DNA of 64,000 nucleotides from an uncultured Oscillospiraceae bacterium (GCA_934526065.1 CAKSZX010000010.1:1-64000); one strand, 5' to 3'; numbered from the stretch's first letter, positions 1-7,267 are shown. Numbers and translations are program-made. The notes: a model not told the origin generated them from the sequence alone.

Positions 1-77
1 CGAACACAGAAGTTAAGCTGAGCAGCGCCGAAAATACTTGGGTGGCGACGCCCCGGGAAGATAGGTAGGTGCTGGCA
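1..77 (+). rRNA. rrf: 5S ribosomal RNA, 3' part
   Basis: The window opens inside a 5S rRNA. The stretch carries the conserved CGAACACAGAAGTTAAG block, and the end near GGTGCTGGC is typical of a 5S 3' half. The 5' part lies outside the window. Three tRNAs follow within 11-25 bases of one another, so this is the distal end of an rRNA operon with a tRNA tail. The exact 3' end is uncertain by a few bases. Confidence 0.93.
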
Positions 78-87
78 CAAAAAATGT

Positions 88-163
88 GGGAGCTTAGCTC
101 AGCTGGGAGAGCATCTGCCTTACAAGCAGAGGGTCACAGGTTCGAGCCCTGTAGTTCCCACCA
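88..163 (+). tRNA. tRNA-Val (anticodon UAC)
   Basis: A full cloverleaf can be drawn: acceptor arms GGGAGCT/AGTTCCC, D arm with AGCTGGGA, anticodon loop CTTACAA giving UAC, T arm with TTCGAGC, and an encoded CCA end. It lies about 10 bases after the 5S rRNA and is probably co-transcribed with it. Confidence 0.97.
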
Positions 164-185
164 TTTTTAAAAATCATATATGTAA

Positions 186-261
186 GCGGGTTTAGCTCAT
201 CTGGTAGAGCGCCACCTTGCCAAGGTGGAGGTAGCGAGTTCGAGCCTCGTAACCCGCTCCA
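186..261 (+). tRNA. tRNA-Gly (anticodon GCC)
   Basis: The acceptor stem GCGGGTT pairs with AACCCGC. The anticodon loop TTGCCAA gives GCC, the T loop is TTCGAGC, and CCA is encoded. It is the second tRNA of the three-gene tail after the 5S rRNA. Confidence 0.97.
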
Positions 262-271
262 TATTTTATAT

Positions 272-345
<74 letters not shown>

Positions 346-354
346 AATTAAATG

Positions 355-383
355 AAAGCAAGTGAGAAATCACTTGCTTTTTG
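355..383 (+). terminator. Intrinsic terminator of the rRNA/tRNA unit
   Basis: An 11-bp stem AAAGCAAGTGA/TCACTTGCTTT with a GAAA loop runs into a T tract, ten bases after tRNA-Cys. It closes the 5S-tRNA transcript. Confidence 0.9.
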
Positions 384-493
384 TTTGTACAAATTTACCA
401 TGCGGTGTACAATATTTTCGGCTTTTGTGCCATTTAATAAGAAATATTATTCTGTTATACTATAAATAAGAATGGCAGAAAGAGGGAAATACT

Positions 494-1744
494 GTGTTGA
501 AAAATTTCCATTATAAATATAACAGAGCTTTGATTTGTATTGTAATTATTTTAATGTTGCCTTTTTCCTTATCGGCGTGTGTAAAAGTACAGCCAAGTGG
601 CAATAACAATGACAAAAATGATAGTAACAGCTCGCATTTATTGACGATGGGTTCAGGTGCAAACAATGTTTGTGTTTCCGATAGTGGCATATATCATACA
701 GAATTAGGCGACGGCGGAAATTACAGCATCATTTATTATATTGACAGTGATACTTTACAGGAGATACCCTTGTGTAGCAGTGCCGGGTGCAAGCACGAAG
801 ATGATACCTGTACCGCTTACATCACAGACAGCAACCCATATATTTTTGCATCAAGAACCGACGATAAAATTTTTATAATTTATAAAACTTTTTTGGACGG
901 TGGATATACAACTTCGATTTATTCAATGATGGAAAACGGCAGTGAAAGAAAGGAAATTTACAATCTGAATAATGGAGAGAGTTTTTCGCTATCCGGCGTT
1001 ATTGCACAATATGATAATTTAATTTATATCATTAAAGATGTATTTTCTGACGGTGAAATGACCGAGGTTTTAGCTCGGATTGATTATGAAAATCACACTG
1101 CCACAGATATATGTCAATTTCCGGAGAACAGTAAAATTATAGGTGCGGATGACGATAATTTATATATCTGTACGGAATATTTTGTAGGTGAAAACAGAAC
1201 AACTATTACTAAATTTAATGTGAAAAACAGCGAGGAGCAGCGGATAACAATATTTAATACGGGTAATCGTTCCTATTTTTACAGTGAGGGTAAAGTTTAC
1301 AGAATAGAAAGTACAGAAGAATTTGCTGTTGAAGAAGTAAATCTTGAAGATGGATCTTGCAATGTGGTATATACAAACCCGAATTACAAATCAGATTGGT
1401 CTTTTAGTGTATTAAACACGGTTGATAACTATATAATAATGTCTTATATTGGTACAGATACAAAAATAAAACATTTAGCTTATGACGCCGAAAATCAAAA
1501 CATATACGATTTAACCTTGAAAATAACCGGTGATGATCAAAGAGAAGCCTTTGTGACAATTTTGGCTTGTACAGATGATTACTATTATGTGGCAATGAAA
1601 TCAACCTTAAAAGAAGGCTTATTTATGGGAAATGACGGAAATTATTACACCGGAAATTACACAGTGCTTGAAAAGCGGCTTATAGCTAAGAATGACTATT
1701 TTAACAATATTGAAAATTACAAAGTGATAAATACCGAAACATAA
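494..1744 (+). CDS. Predicted lipoprotein of unknown function (416 aa)
   Basis: Residues 1-29 form a lipoprotein signal peptide: basic N-terminus, hydrophobic core and lipobox LSAC with Cys29. An Asn/Asp/Ser-rich linker follows. The rest is rich in Tyr and short beta-like segments, which may be a propeller, but I see no catalytic motif. Residues about 94-113 hold the pattern PLCSSAGCKHEDDTCTAY. I recall similar Cys-rich patterns in secreted lipoproteins of gut Clostridia whose role is unknown. The start is GTG, preceded by AGAGGGAA at a suitable distance. It stands alone after the tRNA terminator. Export and lipid anchoring are well supported; function is not. Confidence 0.8.
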   Translation: MLKNFHYKYNRALICIVIILMLPFSLSACVKVQPSGNNNDKNDSNSSHLLTMGSGANNVCVSDSGIYHTELGDGGNYSIIYYIDSDTLQEIPLCSSAGCKHEDDTCTAYITDSNPYIFASRTDDKIFIIYKTFLDGGYTTSIYSMMENGSERKEIYNLNNGESFSLSGVIAQYDNLIYIIKDVFSDGEMTEVLARIDYENHTATDICQFPENSKIIGADDDNLYICTEYFVGENRTTITKFNVKNSEEQRITIFNTGNRSYFYSEGKVYRIESTEEFAVEEVNLEDGSCNVVYTNPNYKSDWSFSVLNTVDNYIIMSYIGTDTKIKHLAYDAENQNIYDLTLKITGDDQREAFVTILACTDDYYYVAMKSTLKEGLFMGNDGNYYTGNYTVLEKRLIAKNDYFNNIENYKVINTET

Positions 1745-1817
1745 TGTTTTGAACAATAAAACTATAATGATCGATATATTCGGGCACAGATTTGTTAGAA
1801 TTCAAATAAAATTCATG

Positions 1818-1846
1818 TTGCACACTCTTTACAAATAATGTATAAT
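1818..1846 (+). promoter_or_regulatory. Sigma-A type promoter for the MATE gene
   Basis: TTGCAC (1818-1823) and TATAAT (1841-1846) are separated by 17 bases. They lie 40 bases before the MATE start codon, which has its own AGGAGA ribosome-binding site at about 1871. Confidence 0.8.
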
Positions 1847-1886
1847 ATAAAAGTTAATATATATTAAATTAGGAGAAAAACAGAAT

Positions 1887-3362
1887 ATGTCGAGTGTTCA
1901 AAAACAAAAGGTGGTAAAAACCACCATTGACACCCTTGAATTCGGTGAGATAGACGCCGAAAAAGAGGGCAAGTATAAAAAGTATAAACTACCCGACGGC
2001 GTTGACAAGGGAATGATGCGCAGCGATATTCTTACAATCGCCTTGCCTTCTCTTGTTGAACTTGTTCTTACCTCGCTTACGAGTATGGCCGACCAAATCA
2101 TGGTTGGCAGATTGCCCGGGCAGTTAGGGGTACAGGCTCTTTCCGCCGTTGGTCTTTGCATGAACCCTAAGTTTATTCTTATGACAGCTCTTATGGCTAT
2201 CAACACAGGTACAACCGCCGTTGTTGCAAGATATAGGGGTATGGGCAATCAAGAAAAAGCCAACCAAACATTTAAGCAGTCACTTATATTCAATATTTTC
2301 TTGTCTGCAATTATGATGGTTATAGGCGTTGTGTTTGCAAGGGAACTTATCGGCCTTATTGCAGGTAACGGTATTTCAGAGACAACAGTAGAATATGCCG
2401 TCACATATTTCAGAATACAGATGTACGGCTTTATCCCGTTGATGATGACAAACACCGTTACATCCACTTTGCGTGCCATAGGGGATTCAAAAATGCCTAT
2501 GGTTTACAACACAATAGCCAATGTGGTAAACCTGTTCTTTAACTATGGCCTTATTTACGGTAAAATGGGCATGCCGGAAATGGATGTTGCAGGTGCTTCT
2601 TTGGCTACCGTCATCGGTCAGTGTGTTGCGTTTGTAATTGCCATGTACATAATGTTTAGCAAAAAGAGATATGTTTATATTGATTTTAAAGAAAAGACCG
2701 GTTACAACAAAACAATTATGAGCAATGTTTTGGGCATAGGTTTGCCGTCAATGCTGGAACAGCTTTGCCTTAGAATAGGTATTATTATATATTCAAGAAT
2801 TGTTGCCAGCCTGGGCGATATTTCATATGCTACCCACATGGTATGTATGAACATACAATCACTTACATTTATGTCGGGTATGGCTTTCCAAAACTCTGCA
2901 ACCACACTTATGGGTCAGAGCCTTGGCAGACGCAGACTTGATATGGCGGACAACTACACAAGAATGACAAGAAATATAAGTTTTTGGATTTCTTGCATTA
3001 TCGGTGTTGTCTTGGCGCTTTTCGGCGGACAAATCGTAAATATTTACAACAGCACTCCTGAAATTGTAGAAATGGGCGGCAAACTTCTTGCCATTGTTGC
3101 CATAACACAGCCGTTCCAGTCATCACAGTTTGTTACAACAGGTGCTTTGAGAGGCGCAGGCGACACTAAATATCCTGCCGTTGTTATTTTTATCTGCACA
3201 CTTATTGTAAGGTCTGTTTTAGGTTATATATTCGTAATTCAGCTGGATATGGGTCTTATAGGCGCATGGTTTGCCATTGTTGTTGACCAGTTACTTAAAA
3301 CAGCAATGATTTTTGCCCGTTATAACACAGGTAAGTGGAGATTCTTTAAACTTCAAAACTGA
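1887..3362 (+). CDS. MATE family multidrug/cation antiporter (491 aa)
   Basis: The protein is an integral membrane exporter with about twelve hydrophobic segments in two homologous halves. MATE landmarks include the N-terminal PSLVELVLTSLTSMADQIMVG segment (read as two blocks), ALSAVGL, and a second-half GAGDTKYPA. The family couples Na+ or H+ entry to export of organic cations; the substrate here is unknown. A roughly 45-residue hydrophilic, Lys/Glu-rich N-terminal extension precedes the first helix and is longer than usual. It has its own promoter and a strong terminator, so it is monocistronic. It lies directly upstream of peptide array 1, though separate transcription argues against a shared operon. 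Confidence 0.92.
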   Translation: MSSVQKQKVVKTTIDTLEFGEIDAEKEGKYKKYKLPDGVDKGMMRSDILTIALPSLVELVLTSLTSMADQIMVGRLPGQLGVQALSAVGLCMNPKFILMTALMAINTGTTAVVARYRGMGNQEKANQTFKQSLIFNIFLSAIMMVIGVVFARELIGLIAGNGISETTVEYAVTYFRIQMYGFIPLMMTNTVTSTLRAIGDSKMPMVYNTIANVVNLFFNYGLIYGKMGMPEMDVAGASLATVIGQCVAFVIAMYIMFSKKRYVYIDFKEKTGYNKTIMSNVLGIGLPSMLEQLCLRIGIIIYSRIVASLGDISYATHMVCMNIQSLTFMSGMAFQNSATTLMGQSLGRRRLDMADNYTRMTRNISFWISCIIGVVLALFGGQIVNIYNSTPEIVEMGGKLLAIVAITQPFQSSQFVTTGALRGAGDTKYPAVVIFICTLIVRSVLGYIFVIQLDMGLIGAWFAIVVDQLLKTAMIFARYNTGKWRFFKLQN

Positions 3363-3392
3363 TTTATATTTATTGCACAAGGGAATATTTTT

Positions 3393-3430
3393 ACCGGCCG
3401 TGGTTTAATTGCCACGGCCGGTGATTTTTT
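3393..3430 (+). terminator. Intrinsic terminator after the MATE gene
   Basis: ACCGGCCGTGG pairs with CCACGGCCGGT across an eight-base loop and is followed by TTTTTT. It separates the MATE transcript from peptide array 1. Confidence 0.93.
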
Positions 3431-3446
3431 GCGTATATGTTGTTTT

Positions 3447-3510
3447 GCACAATTTAATTGTAATTGTGCTGTAAAATCCTACAAAGTTGTTTGTAAAATC
3501 CTACAAAGTT
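3447..3510 (+). promoter_or_regulatory. Candidate operator region upstream of peptide array 1
   Basis: Two structures are visible. The inverted repeat GCACAATT/AATTGTGC occupies 3447-3454 and 3462-3469. An exact 18-base direct repeat, GTAAAATCCTACAAAGTT, occupies 3471-3488 and 3493-3510, a 22-base period or about two helical turns. Direct repeats with this period recall LytTR-type (AgrA-like) response-regulator sites, but the half-site only loosely fits that family. Array 2 lacks the 18-base repeat, so it may be specific to array 1. Confidence 0.45.
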
Positions 3511-3531
3511 TCAAACTTTTATTTGTGCATT

Positions 3532-3600
3532 GTGACTAAGTCACTGAAATATAATAAAAGAAGTGATATACTGTAATCACACTAAGGGAAAGGAAATCCC
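3532..3600 (+). promoter_or_regulatory. Array 1 promoter, palindromic operator and leader
   Basis: The 13-base palindrome GTGACT-A-AGTCAC (3532-3544) lies 22 bases before a -10 box TATACT (3567-3572) and covers or abuts the -35 position. The transcribed leader contains GGGAAAGGAAATCCC, a small hairpin. The palindrome, the 22-base spacing, the -10 box and the leader are all repeated almost base for base before array 2 (21821-21889). That argues for common control of both loci. The regulator is not identifiable here. Confidence 0.7.
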
Positions 3601-3638
3601 GAGGTGATAATTATAGATTAAAAAAGAGGTACATTACC

Positions 3639-3704
3639 ATGACATTTACAAGATTTTTTAAAGAAGCCGCACATAGCTACGCTAACAAGATTGAAAACAA
3701 CTAA
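3639..3704 (+). CDS. Tandem amphipathic peptide, type A, copy 1 of array 1 (21 aa)
   Basis: This is a 21-codon ORF whose product begins MTFTRFFKEAAHSYANK and ends IENN. AGAGGT lies 8 bases before ATG. F3, F6, F7, A10, Y14 and I18 fall on one face of a helix; K8, E9, S13, N16 and K17 lie opposite. There is no signal peptide, Cys or double-Gly leader. It differs from the other type A copies only in I18. The repeated ORF, conserved codons and separate ribosome-binding sites support translation. Function is unknown. Confidence 0.75.
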   Translation: MTFTRFFKEAAHSYANKIENN

Positions 3705-3757
3705 TTGTTAGAAATTAAAGATTACAGAATAAAAATTTTGAAGAAAGGGTACAGATT

Positions 3758-3823
3758 ATGACAATTACAAGATTCTTCAAAGAAGCTGCAGAAAGCTACT
3801 CAAATAAAGAAAGCATCAACTGA
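3758..3823 (+). CDS. Tandem amphipathic peptide, type B, copy 2 of array 1 (21 aa)
   Basis: The product begins MTITRFFKEAAESYSNK and ends ESIN. GAAAGGG lies 8 bases before ATG. Type B shares the RFFKEAA core and the S-Y-x-N-K motif with type A but has an acidic residue at 12 and a different tail, with near-zero net charge. Strict A/B alternation suggests the two types may act as a pair. Confidence 0.75.
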   Translation: MTITRFFKEAAESYSNKESIN

Positions 3824-3863
3824 TTATAAGTTGAGTAAGAATTAAAAAGAGAGGTACATTACC

Positions 3864-3929
3864 ATGACATTTACAAGATTTTTTAAAGAAGCTGCACATA
3901 GCTACGCTAACAAGGTTGAAAACAACTAA
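3864..3929 (+). CDS. Tandem amphipathic peptide, type A, copy 3 of array 1 (21 aa)
   Basis: Same type A peptide as copy 1 except Val at position 18. It starts exactly 225 bases after copy 1. GAGAGGT serves as ribosome-binding site. The 40-base B-to-A spacer before it recurs almost unchanged in later units. Confidence 0.75.
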   Translation: MTFTRFFKEAAHSYANKVENN

Positions 3930-3982
3930 TTGTTAGAAATTAAAGATTATAGAATAAAAATTTTGGAGAGAGGGTACAGATT

Positions 3983-4048
3983 ATGACAATTACAAAATTC
4001 TTCAAAGAAGCTGCAGAAAGCTACTCAAATAAAGAAAGCATCAACTGA
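3983..4048 (+). CDS. Tandem amphipathic peptide, type B, copy 4 of array 1 (21 aa)
   Basis: Type B peptide with a conservative R5K change (MTITKFFKEAA), again 225 bases after the previous type B copy. A Lys/Arg swap at the position that is always Lys in most array 2 copies suggests selection for a basic residue there. Confidence 0.75.
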   Translation: MTITKFFKEAAESYSNKESIN

Positions 4049-4088
4049 TTATAAGTTGAGCAAAGATTAAAAAGAGAGGTACATAATC

Positions 4089-4154
4089 ATGACATTTACA
4101 AGATTTTTTAAAGAAGCTGCACATAGCTATGCTAACAAGGTTGAAAATAACTAA
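4089..4154 (+). CDS. Tandem amphipathic peptide, type A, copy 5 of array 1 (21 aa)
   Basis: Protein identical to copy 3. The DNA has synonymous differences (GCT for GCC at Ala10 relative to copy 1, TAT for TAC at Tyr14, AAT for AAC near the end). Synonymous change with no replacement is what a translated repeat should show. Confidence 0.75.
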   Translation: MTFTRFFKEAAHSYANKVENN

Positions 4155-4207
4155 TTGTTAGAAATTAAAGATTATAGAATAAAAGTTTTGGAGAGAGGGT
4201 ACAGATT

Positions 4208-4273
4208 ATGACAATTACAAGATTCTTCAAAGAAGCTGCAGAAAGCTACTCAAATAAAGAAAGCATCAACTGA
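4208..4273 (+). CDS. Tandem amphipathic peptide, type B, copy 6 of array 1 (21 aa)
   Basis: Protein identical to copy 2 and 225 bases after copy 4. The ribosome-binding site GAGAGGG lies 8 bases before ATG. Confidence 0.75.
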   Translation: MTITRFFKEAAESYSNKESIN

Positions 4274-4313
4274 TTATAAGTTGAGTAAGAATTAAAAAGA
4301 GAGGTACATTACC

Positions 4314-4379
4314 ATGACATTTACAAGATTTTTTAAAGAAGCTGCACATAGCTACGCTAACAAGGTTGAAAACAACTAA
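4314..4379 (+). CDS. Tandem amphipathic peptide, type A, copy 7 of array 1 (21 aa)
   Basis: Last peptide copy of array 1, identical in protein to copies 3 and 5. The repeat breaks right after its stop codon. The following 63-base spacer is unique and holds a small GGTTC/GAACC hairpin before the strong ribosome-binding site of the distal gene. Confidence 0.75.
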   Translation: MTFTRFFKEAAHSYANKVENN

Positions 4380-4442
4380 GTTTTAAGGCGGTCACAACAA
4401 AAATAAGGTTCAAAATCAGAACCAAAGAAAGGAGCCGTAACA

Positions 4443-4613
4443 ATGGCTGTACAAATGATTATAAAAAATGCCGATTTCGAAAAGAAAATTGAAGGAAAAA
4501 AGAATATAATCGACGAAATAAGCGGTTATTCCAGAAATGATGAGACATGTGACACAGATCTTTGTAAAAAGCGTGTTGCAGGCTCTAACAACAAAATTTT
4601 ATTGAGAGTGTAA
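4443..4613 (+). CDS. Conserved C-x4-C small protein ending peptide array 1 (56 aa)
   Basis: AAAGGAG precedes the ATG by 8 bases. The N-terminus is MAVQMIIKNAD; a Lys-rich stretch KKNIIDEI follows, then C36-DTDL-C41 and the C-terminus RVAGSNNKILL. The array 2 counterpart (22668-22835) shares MAVQMIIKNAD, EKK, GKKNIIDEI, C-x4-C and KRVAGSNNKILL, with variation confined to the middle. It has no signal peptide or membrane helix. It may be a partner, immunity, processing or chaperone factor for the peptides, or a further product. I do not recognise the family. Confidence 0.8.
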   Translation: MAVQMIIKNADFEKKIEGKKNIIDEISGYSRNDETCDTDLCKKRVAGSNNKILLRV

Positions 4614-4632
4614 TTAAAAATTTATATATACG

Positions 4633-4659
4633 ACGGAGCTCGAATGAGTTCCGTTTTTT
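4633..4659 (+). terminator. Terminator of peptide array 1
   Basis: ACGGAGCTC pairs with GAGTTCCGT (one G-U) across a GAAT loop, followed by TTTTT. It lies 20 bases after the 56-aa ORF and closes an eight-gene transcript of about 1.05 kb. Confidence 0.88.
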
Positions 4660-4707
4660 GTTGCCATTTTTATTTTAAACCACATATTAAATTTTTATCG
4701 GTTGTAG

Positions 4708-4737
4708 TTGAATTTAATGTATGAAATATGATATTAT
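4708..4737 (+). promoter_or_regulatory. Probable promoter of the Big_2 protein gene
   Basis: TTGAAT (4708-4713) and TATTAT (4732-4737) with an 18-base spacer, 32 bases before the start codon. Confidence 0.5.
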
Positions 4738-4769
4738 AAATTTAATAAATTTTTGGGGATTGAATTATT

Positions 4770-6062
4770 ATGGGAAAAATGAAAAAGATAATAAGTGTTT
4801 TGGCGGTGTTTTTTATCTGCATTACAGGTATATTTATATATGAAGTAAGAAAAGAGGAGCATTATGTTCCACACACCGGGGAAATTGTTTTTGATGACAA
4901 AAAATTCCCGGCAACGGCACTTGTACTTAAAGAACAGGGAACGGAAAATTTTAACCTTGCCGATTGTCTGACGTTTTTGTCCGATGTGGACAATGGCACG
5001 GCAAACCTTGAAACCACAAAAAAGATTTTCGGTTTTTATGAGTGCAATGTAAACCGTGTTTTTGACGACTATGTGCCGGTTATAAGCTACCAATCTTCAG
5101 ATGAAAATATTGCAAAAATAGACGAAAATGGAATTATTACTCCAATAAGTAAAGGAACAGCCAAAATAACCGTAACGGCAGACGATGTAAGTCTTGATAT
5201 TCCGATTACGGTTTACAAGCTTGTTAAACTCACCAACGTGGAGCAGAATATCCTTATTTTTAAGGGAAAAATCAAAAGTATTTTCTCATTAAGCGATTAT
5301 GAAATACCGATGTCGGAAATTTACTCCTCAAATGAAAATATAGTTGCGGTAAATCAAGACGGTACTATTACAGGCGTAAGCAGAGGTAAAGCGGAAGTCT
5401 TTGTCTACACAAACGAAGAAAAGACCGAAAAACTTTCAACAACGGTAACGGTAAAACAACCGGTCGAAACTGTTTCAATCAAAAATGTAACGATTTATAT
5501 GGGTGATACCGCAACTTTGAATGCCGCTTACGGACCGACAGATGCGGACTACGGCACATCATTTACTTACAAATCGGCAGATCCGTCGGTGGCTTTTGTA
5601 AACGGAAACAGTATTTCCGGTATTAAAGCGGGTGAGACAACAATTACGGCTGTTTCCGGCAACAATGTAAGCGGACAGGCAAAAGTAACGGTTTTGGCAC
5701 CGCCAAGGGCAACGCCTACCGTTACCACTATAAAAAAAGAGGAATTTGACGCCTACGAAGGTGAAAAGTATACCGACGGCTCGGATTATGATTCCTATTT
5801 CAAAATCTCTTTCGACCACCCGATTGCGTCTTTCAGGCTTAATAATATAAGCGATAACGGCAACACCAAAACAACAGGCAGTGCCATATATAATAATGCC
5901 TCGGTAGAGGCAGGTTCGTCTATTTATTTTCGGGTGTATGTAAATCAAAGTGATGTTTTTGATTATATCGGTTTTTCTTATGTGAATAAGGACGGCACAA
6001 GCAGATCATACTCTTTGCACACAAGCGGCAGAGACGGCAGTATGCTTATGACCGAGTACTAA
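4770..6062 (+). CDS. Surface protein with bacterial Ig-like (Big_2) domains (430 aa)
   Basis: Residues about 5-25 form one hydrophobic signal or anchor segment after a basic MGKMKK start. Three Big_2-type domains follow at about 105-150, 155-230 and 235-310. Each shows the pattern of a serine-rich strand (YQSSDENIAKID, YSSNENIVAVNQDG, YKSADPSVAFVNG), then Gly-x-A/E-x-x-I/V and a final T-V-T-V strand. The C-terminal 110 residues are unrecognised and Tyr/Asn/Ser-rich. Such domains usually act as spacers or adhesion modules outside the membrane. No LPXTG sorting signal is present, so the uncleaved N-terminal helix may hold it. It is monocistronic. Confidence 0.82.
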   Translation: MGKMKKIISVLAVFFICITGIFIYEVRKEEHYVPHTGEIVFDDKKFPATALVLKEQGTENFNLADCLTFLSDVDNGTANLETTKKIFGFYECNVNRVFDDYVPVISYQSSDENIAKIDENGIITPISKGTAKITVTADDVSLDIPITVYKLVKLTNVEQNILIFKGKIKSIFSLSDYEIPMSEIYSSNENIVAVNQDGTITGVSRGKAEVFVYTNEEKTEKLSTTVTVKQPVETVSIKNVTIYMGDTATLNAAYGPTDADYGTSFTYKSADPSVAFVNGNSISGIKAGETTITAVSGNNVSGQAKVTVLAPPRATPTVTTIKKEEFDAYEGEKYTDGSDYDSYFKISFDHPIASFRLNNISDNGNTKTTGSAIYNNASVEAGSSIYFRVYVNQSDVFDYIGFSYVNKDGTSRSYSLHTSGRDGSMLMTEY

Positions 6063-6209
6063 AACCCGGTTACATGGATGTTTTATTTACACACAGCTAT
6101 AAGTGCCGCCTATTTGTGAAATCTTATTTTTAATAAATTCATAATACTTTTTTCACTTGAAAAGGGCGGTTTATTAGTATATAATGGTGACATTAAAAGG
6201 GGTGATTTT

Positions 6210-7163
6210 TTGGCAAAGTATGTAGCCGATTCAAACAAGGCAAAGCGCAGAAAACAGCGCAGAGCCAAGAGATATGCCATGTTGGCCACAATGGCGGTTT
6301 TTGTTTTGGTTTTATCTTTCGGTATAGTAAAGGTGATTGAACATTTCAGCACCGACGGAAAAGATGTTCCTATGCTCAATCCGGAACAACAGCCTAATAC
6401 GGATGTGGAAAAACAGGCGGAGGATTACGACACATTTACCGGACCGGTACAGCAGACAATAAATTTGGGTGTTGTAACTCCGGAGATAAATATGATACAG
6501 GTTGCCGAAAACGGTCGAGTTGACATTTCCTATTTCAGCGACGCAGTGTTTATGGGGGACAGTTTGGCAGACGGTTTCAGAGTTTATGCTTCAAGTACAC
6601 TTGGACTGGACAACGGTTCTACGAGATTTTTAACCCGTCCAAGTCTTTCACCAAGTTCATTTACTCAGCCGGGCGCTATGATTGACTTCGGCGGAGGCCC
6701 GATTGACCCATGGCGGACATTGGAGCAAATCAACCCGGGCAAAGTTTATGTTACCATCGGTACAAACGCTTTGAACAGCGGTATGGATATAGACACATTT
6801 ATAAAGGGTTATCAGCTTATGGTAGAAAAGATTAAGCAGTATGCCCCAAATGCGGTTATATATATAACCACAATTACACCTACGGCAGCCACAGTACAAG
6901 ATTCAAAGCCCAATATTTCCATCGACAGAATTTACCGGGCTAACCAGGGCATTGCAAGAATGTGTAACGAAAACGGACTTGCCCTTATAAATTTGTACGA
7001 TGTATTTAAGAGTTCATCCGGTTATATGCGTGAGGATATTTGTGCGGCGGACGGTATTCACCTTACCCCAAGCGGATATTTGGAATGGCTTGACTACCTT
7101 ATTACCCACACGGTGTATAACCCTAACAGCCCGTATATTCAGGGCTCGCCTTATGCAATGTAA
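6210..7163 (+). CDS. Membrane-anchored SGNH/GDSL-family hydrolase (317 aa)
   Basis: A Lys/Arg-rich cytoplasmic tail is followed by a transmembrane helix at about 25-48. The catalytic domain shows SGNH blocks: GDSLADG (nucleophile Ser, about residue 117), a Gly block, IGTNAL (the Asn block) and DGIHLTPSGY with the catalytic Asp and His near 283-286. The family hydrolyses esters, often acetyl groups on cell-wall or exopolysaccharide sugars; the substrate here is unknown. The TTG start is chosen because AGGGGTGA lies at the right distance. It follows the Big_2 gene by about 150 bases on the same strand. Confidence 0.85.
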   Translation: MAKYVADSNKAKRRKQRRAKRYAMLATMAVFVLVLSFGIVKVIEHFSTDGKDVPMLNPEQQPNTDVEKQAEDYDTFTGPVQQTINLGVVTPEINMIQVAENGRVDISYFSDAVFMGDSLADGFRVYASSTLGLDNGSTRFLTRPSLSPSSFTQPGAMIDFGGGPIDPWRTLEQINPGKVYVTIGTNALNSGMDIDTFIKGYQLMVEKIKQYAPNAVIYITTITPTAATVQDSKPNISIDRIYRANQGIARMCNENGLALINLYDVFKSSSGYMREDICAADGIHLTPSGYLEWLDYLITHTVYNPNSPYIQGSPYAM

Positions 7164-7181
7164 GCAAGAAGTTAATATATT

Positions 7182-7210
7182 AAACCGGCCTTTAAGGTCG
7201 GTTTTATTTT
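7182..7210 (+). terminator. Terminator after the SGNH hydrolase gene
   Basis: AAACCGGCCTT pairs with AAGGTCGGTTT almost without a loop, followed by T-rich DNA. Confidence 0.75.
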
Positions 7211-7267
7211 TAGAGACAAATAATGTGAATAATTTTTGTTTTTTGCAATAAAAATACTTCTTATTTC

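Noticed and set aside
3639..4379. CRISPR array or non-coding tandem repeat
   Set aside because: Units of 225 (or 107) bases have no short repeat/unique spacer pattern, and the repeated part is an open frame with silent changes and regular ribosome-binding sites.
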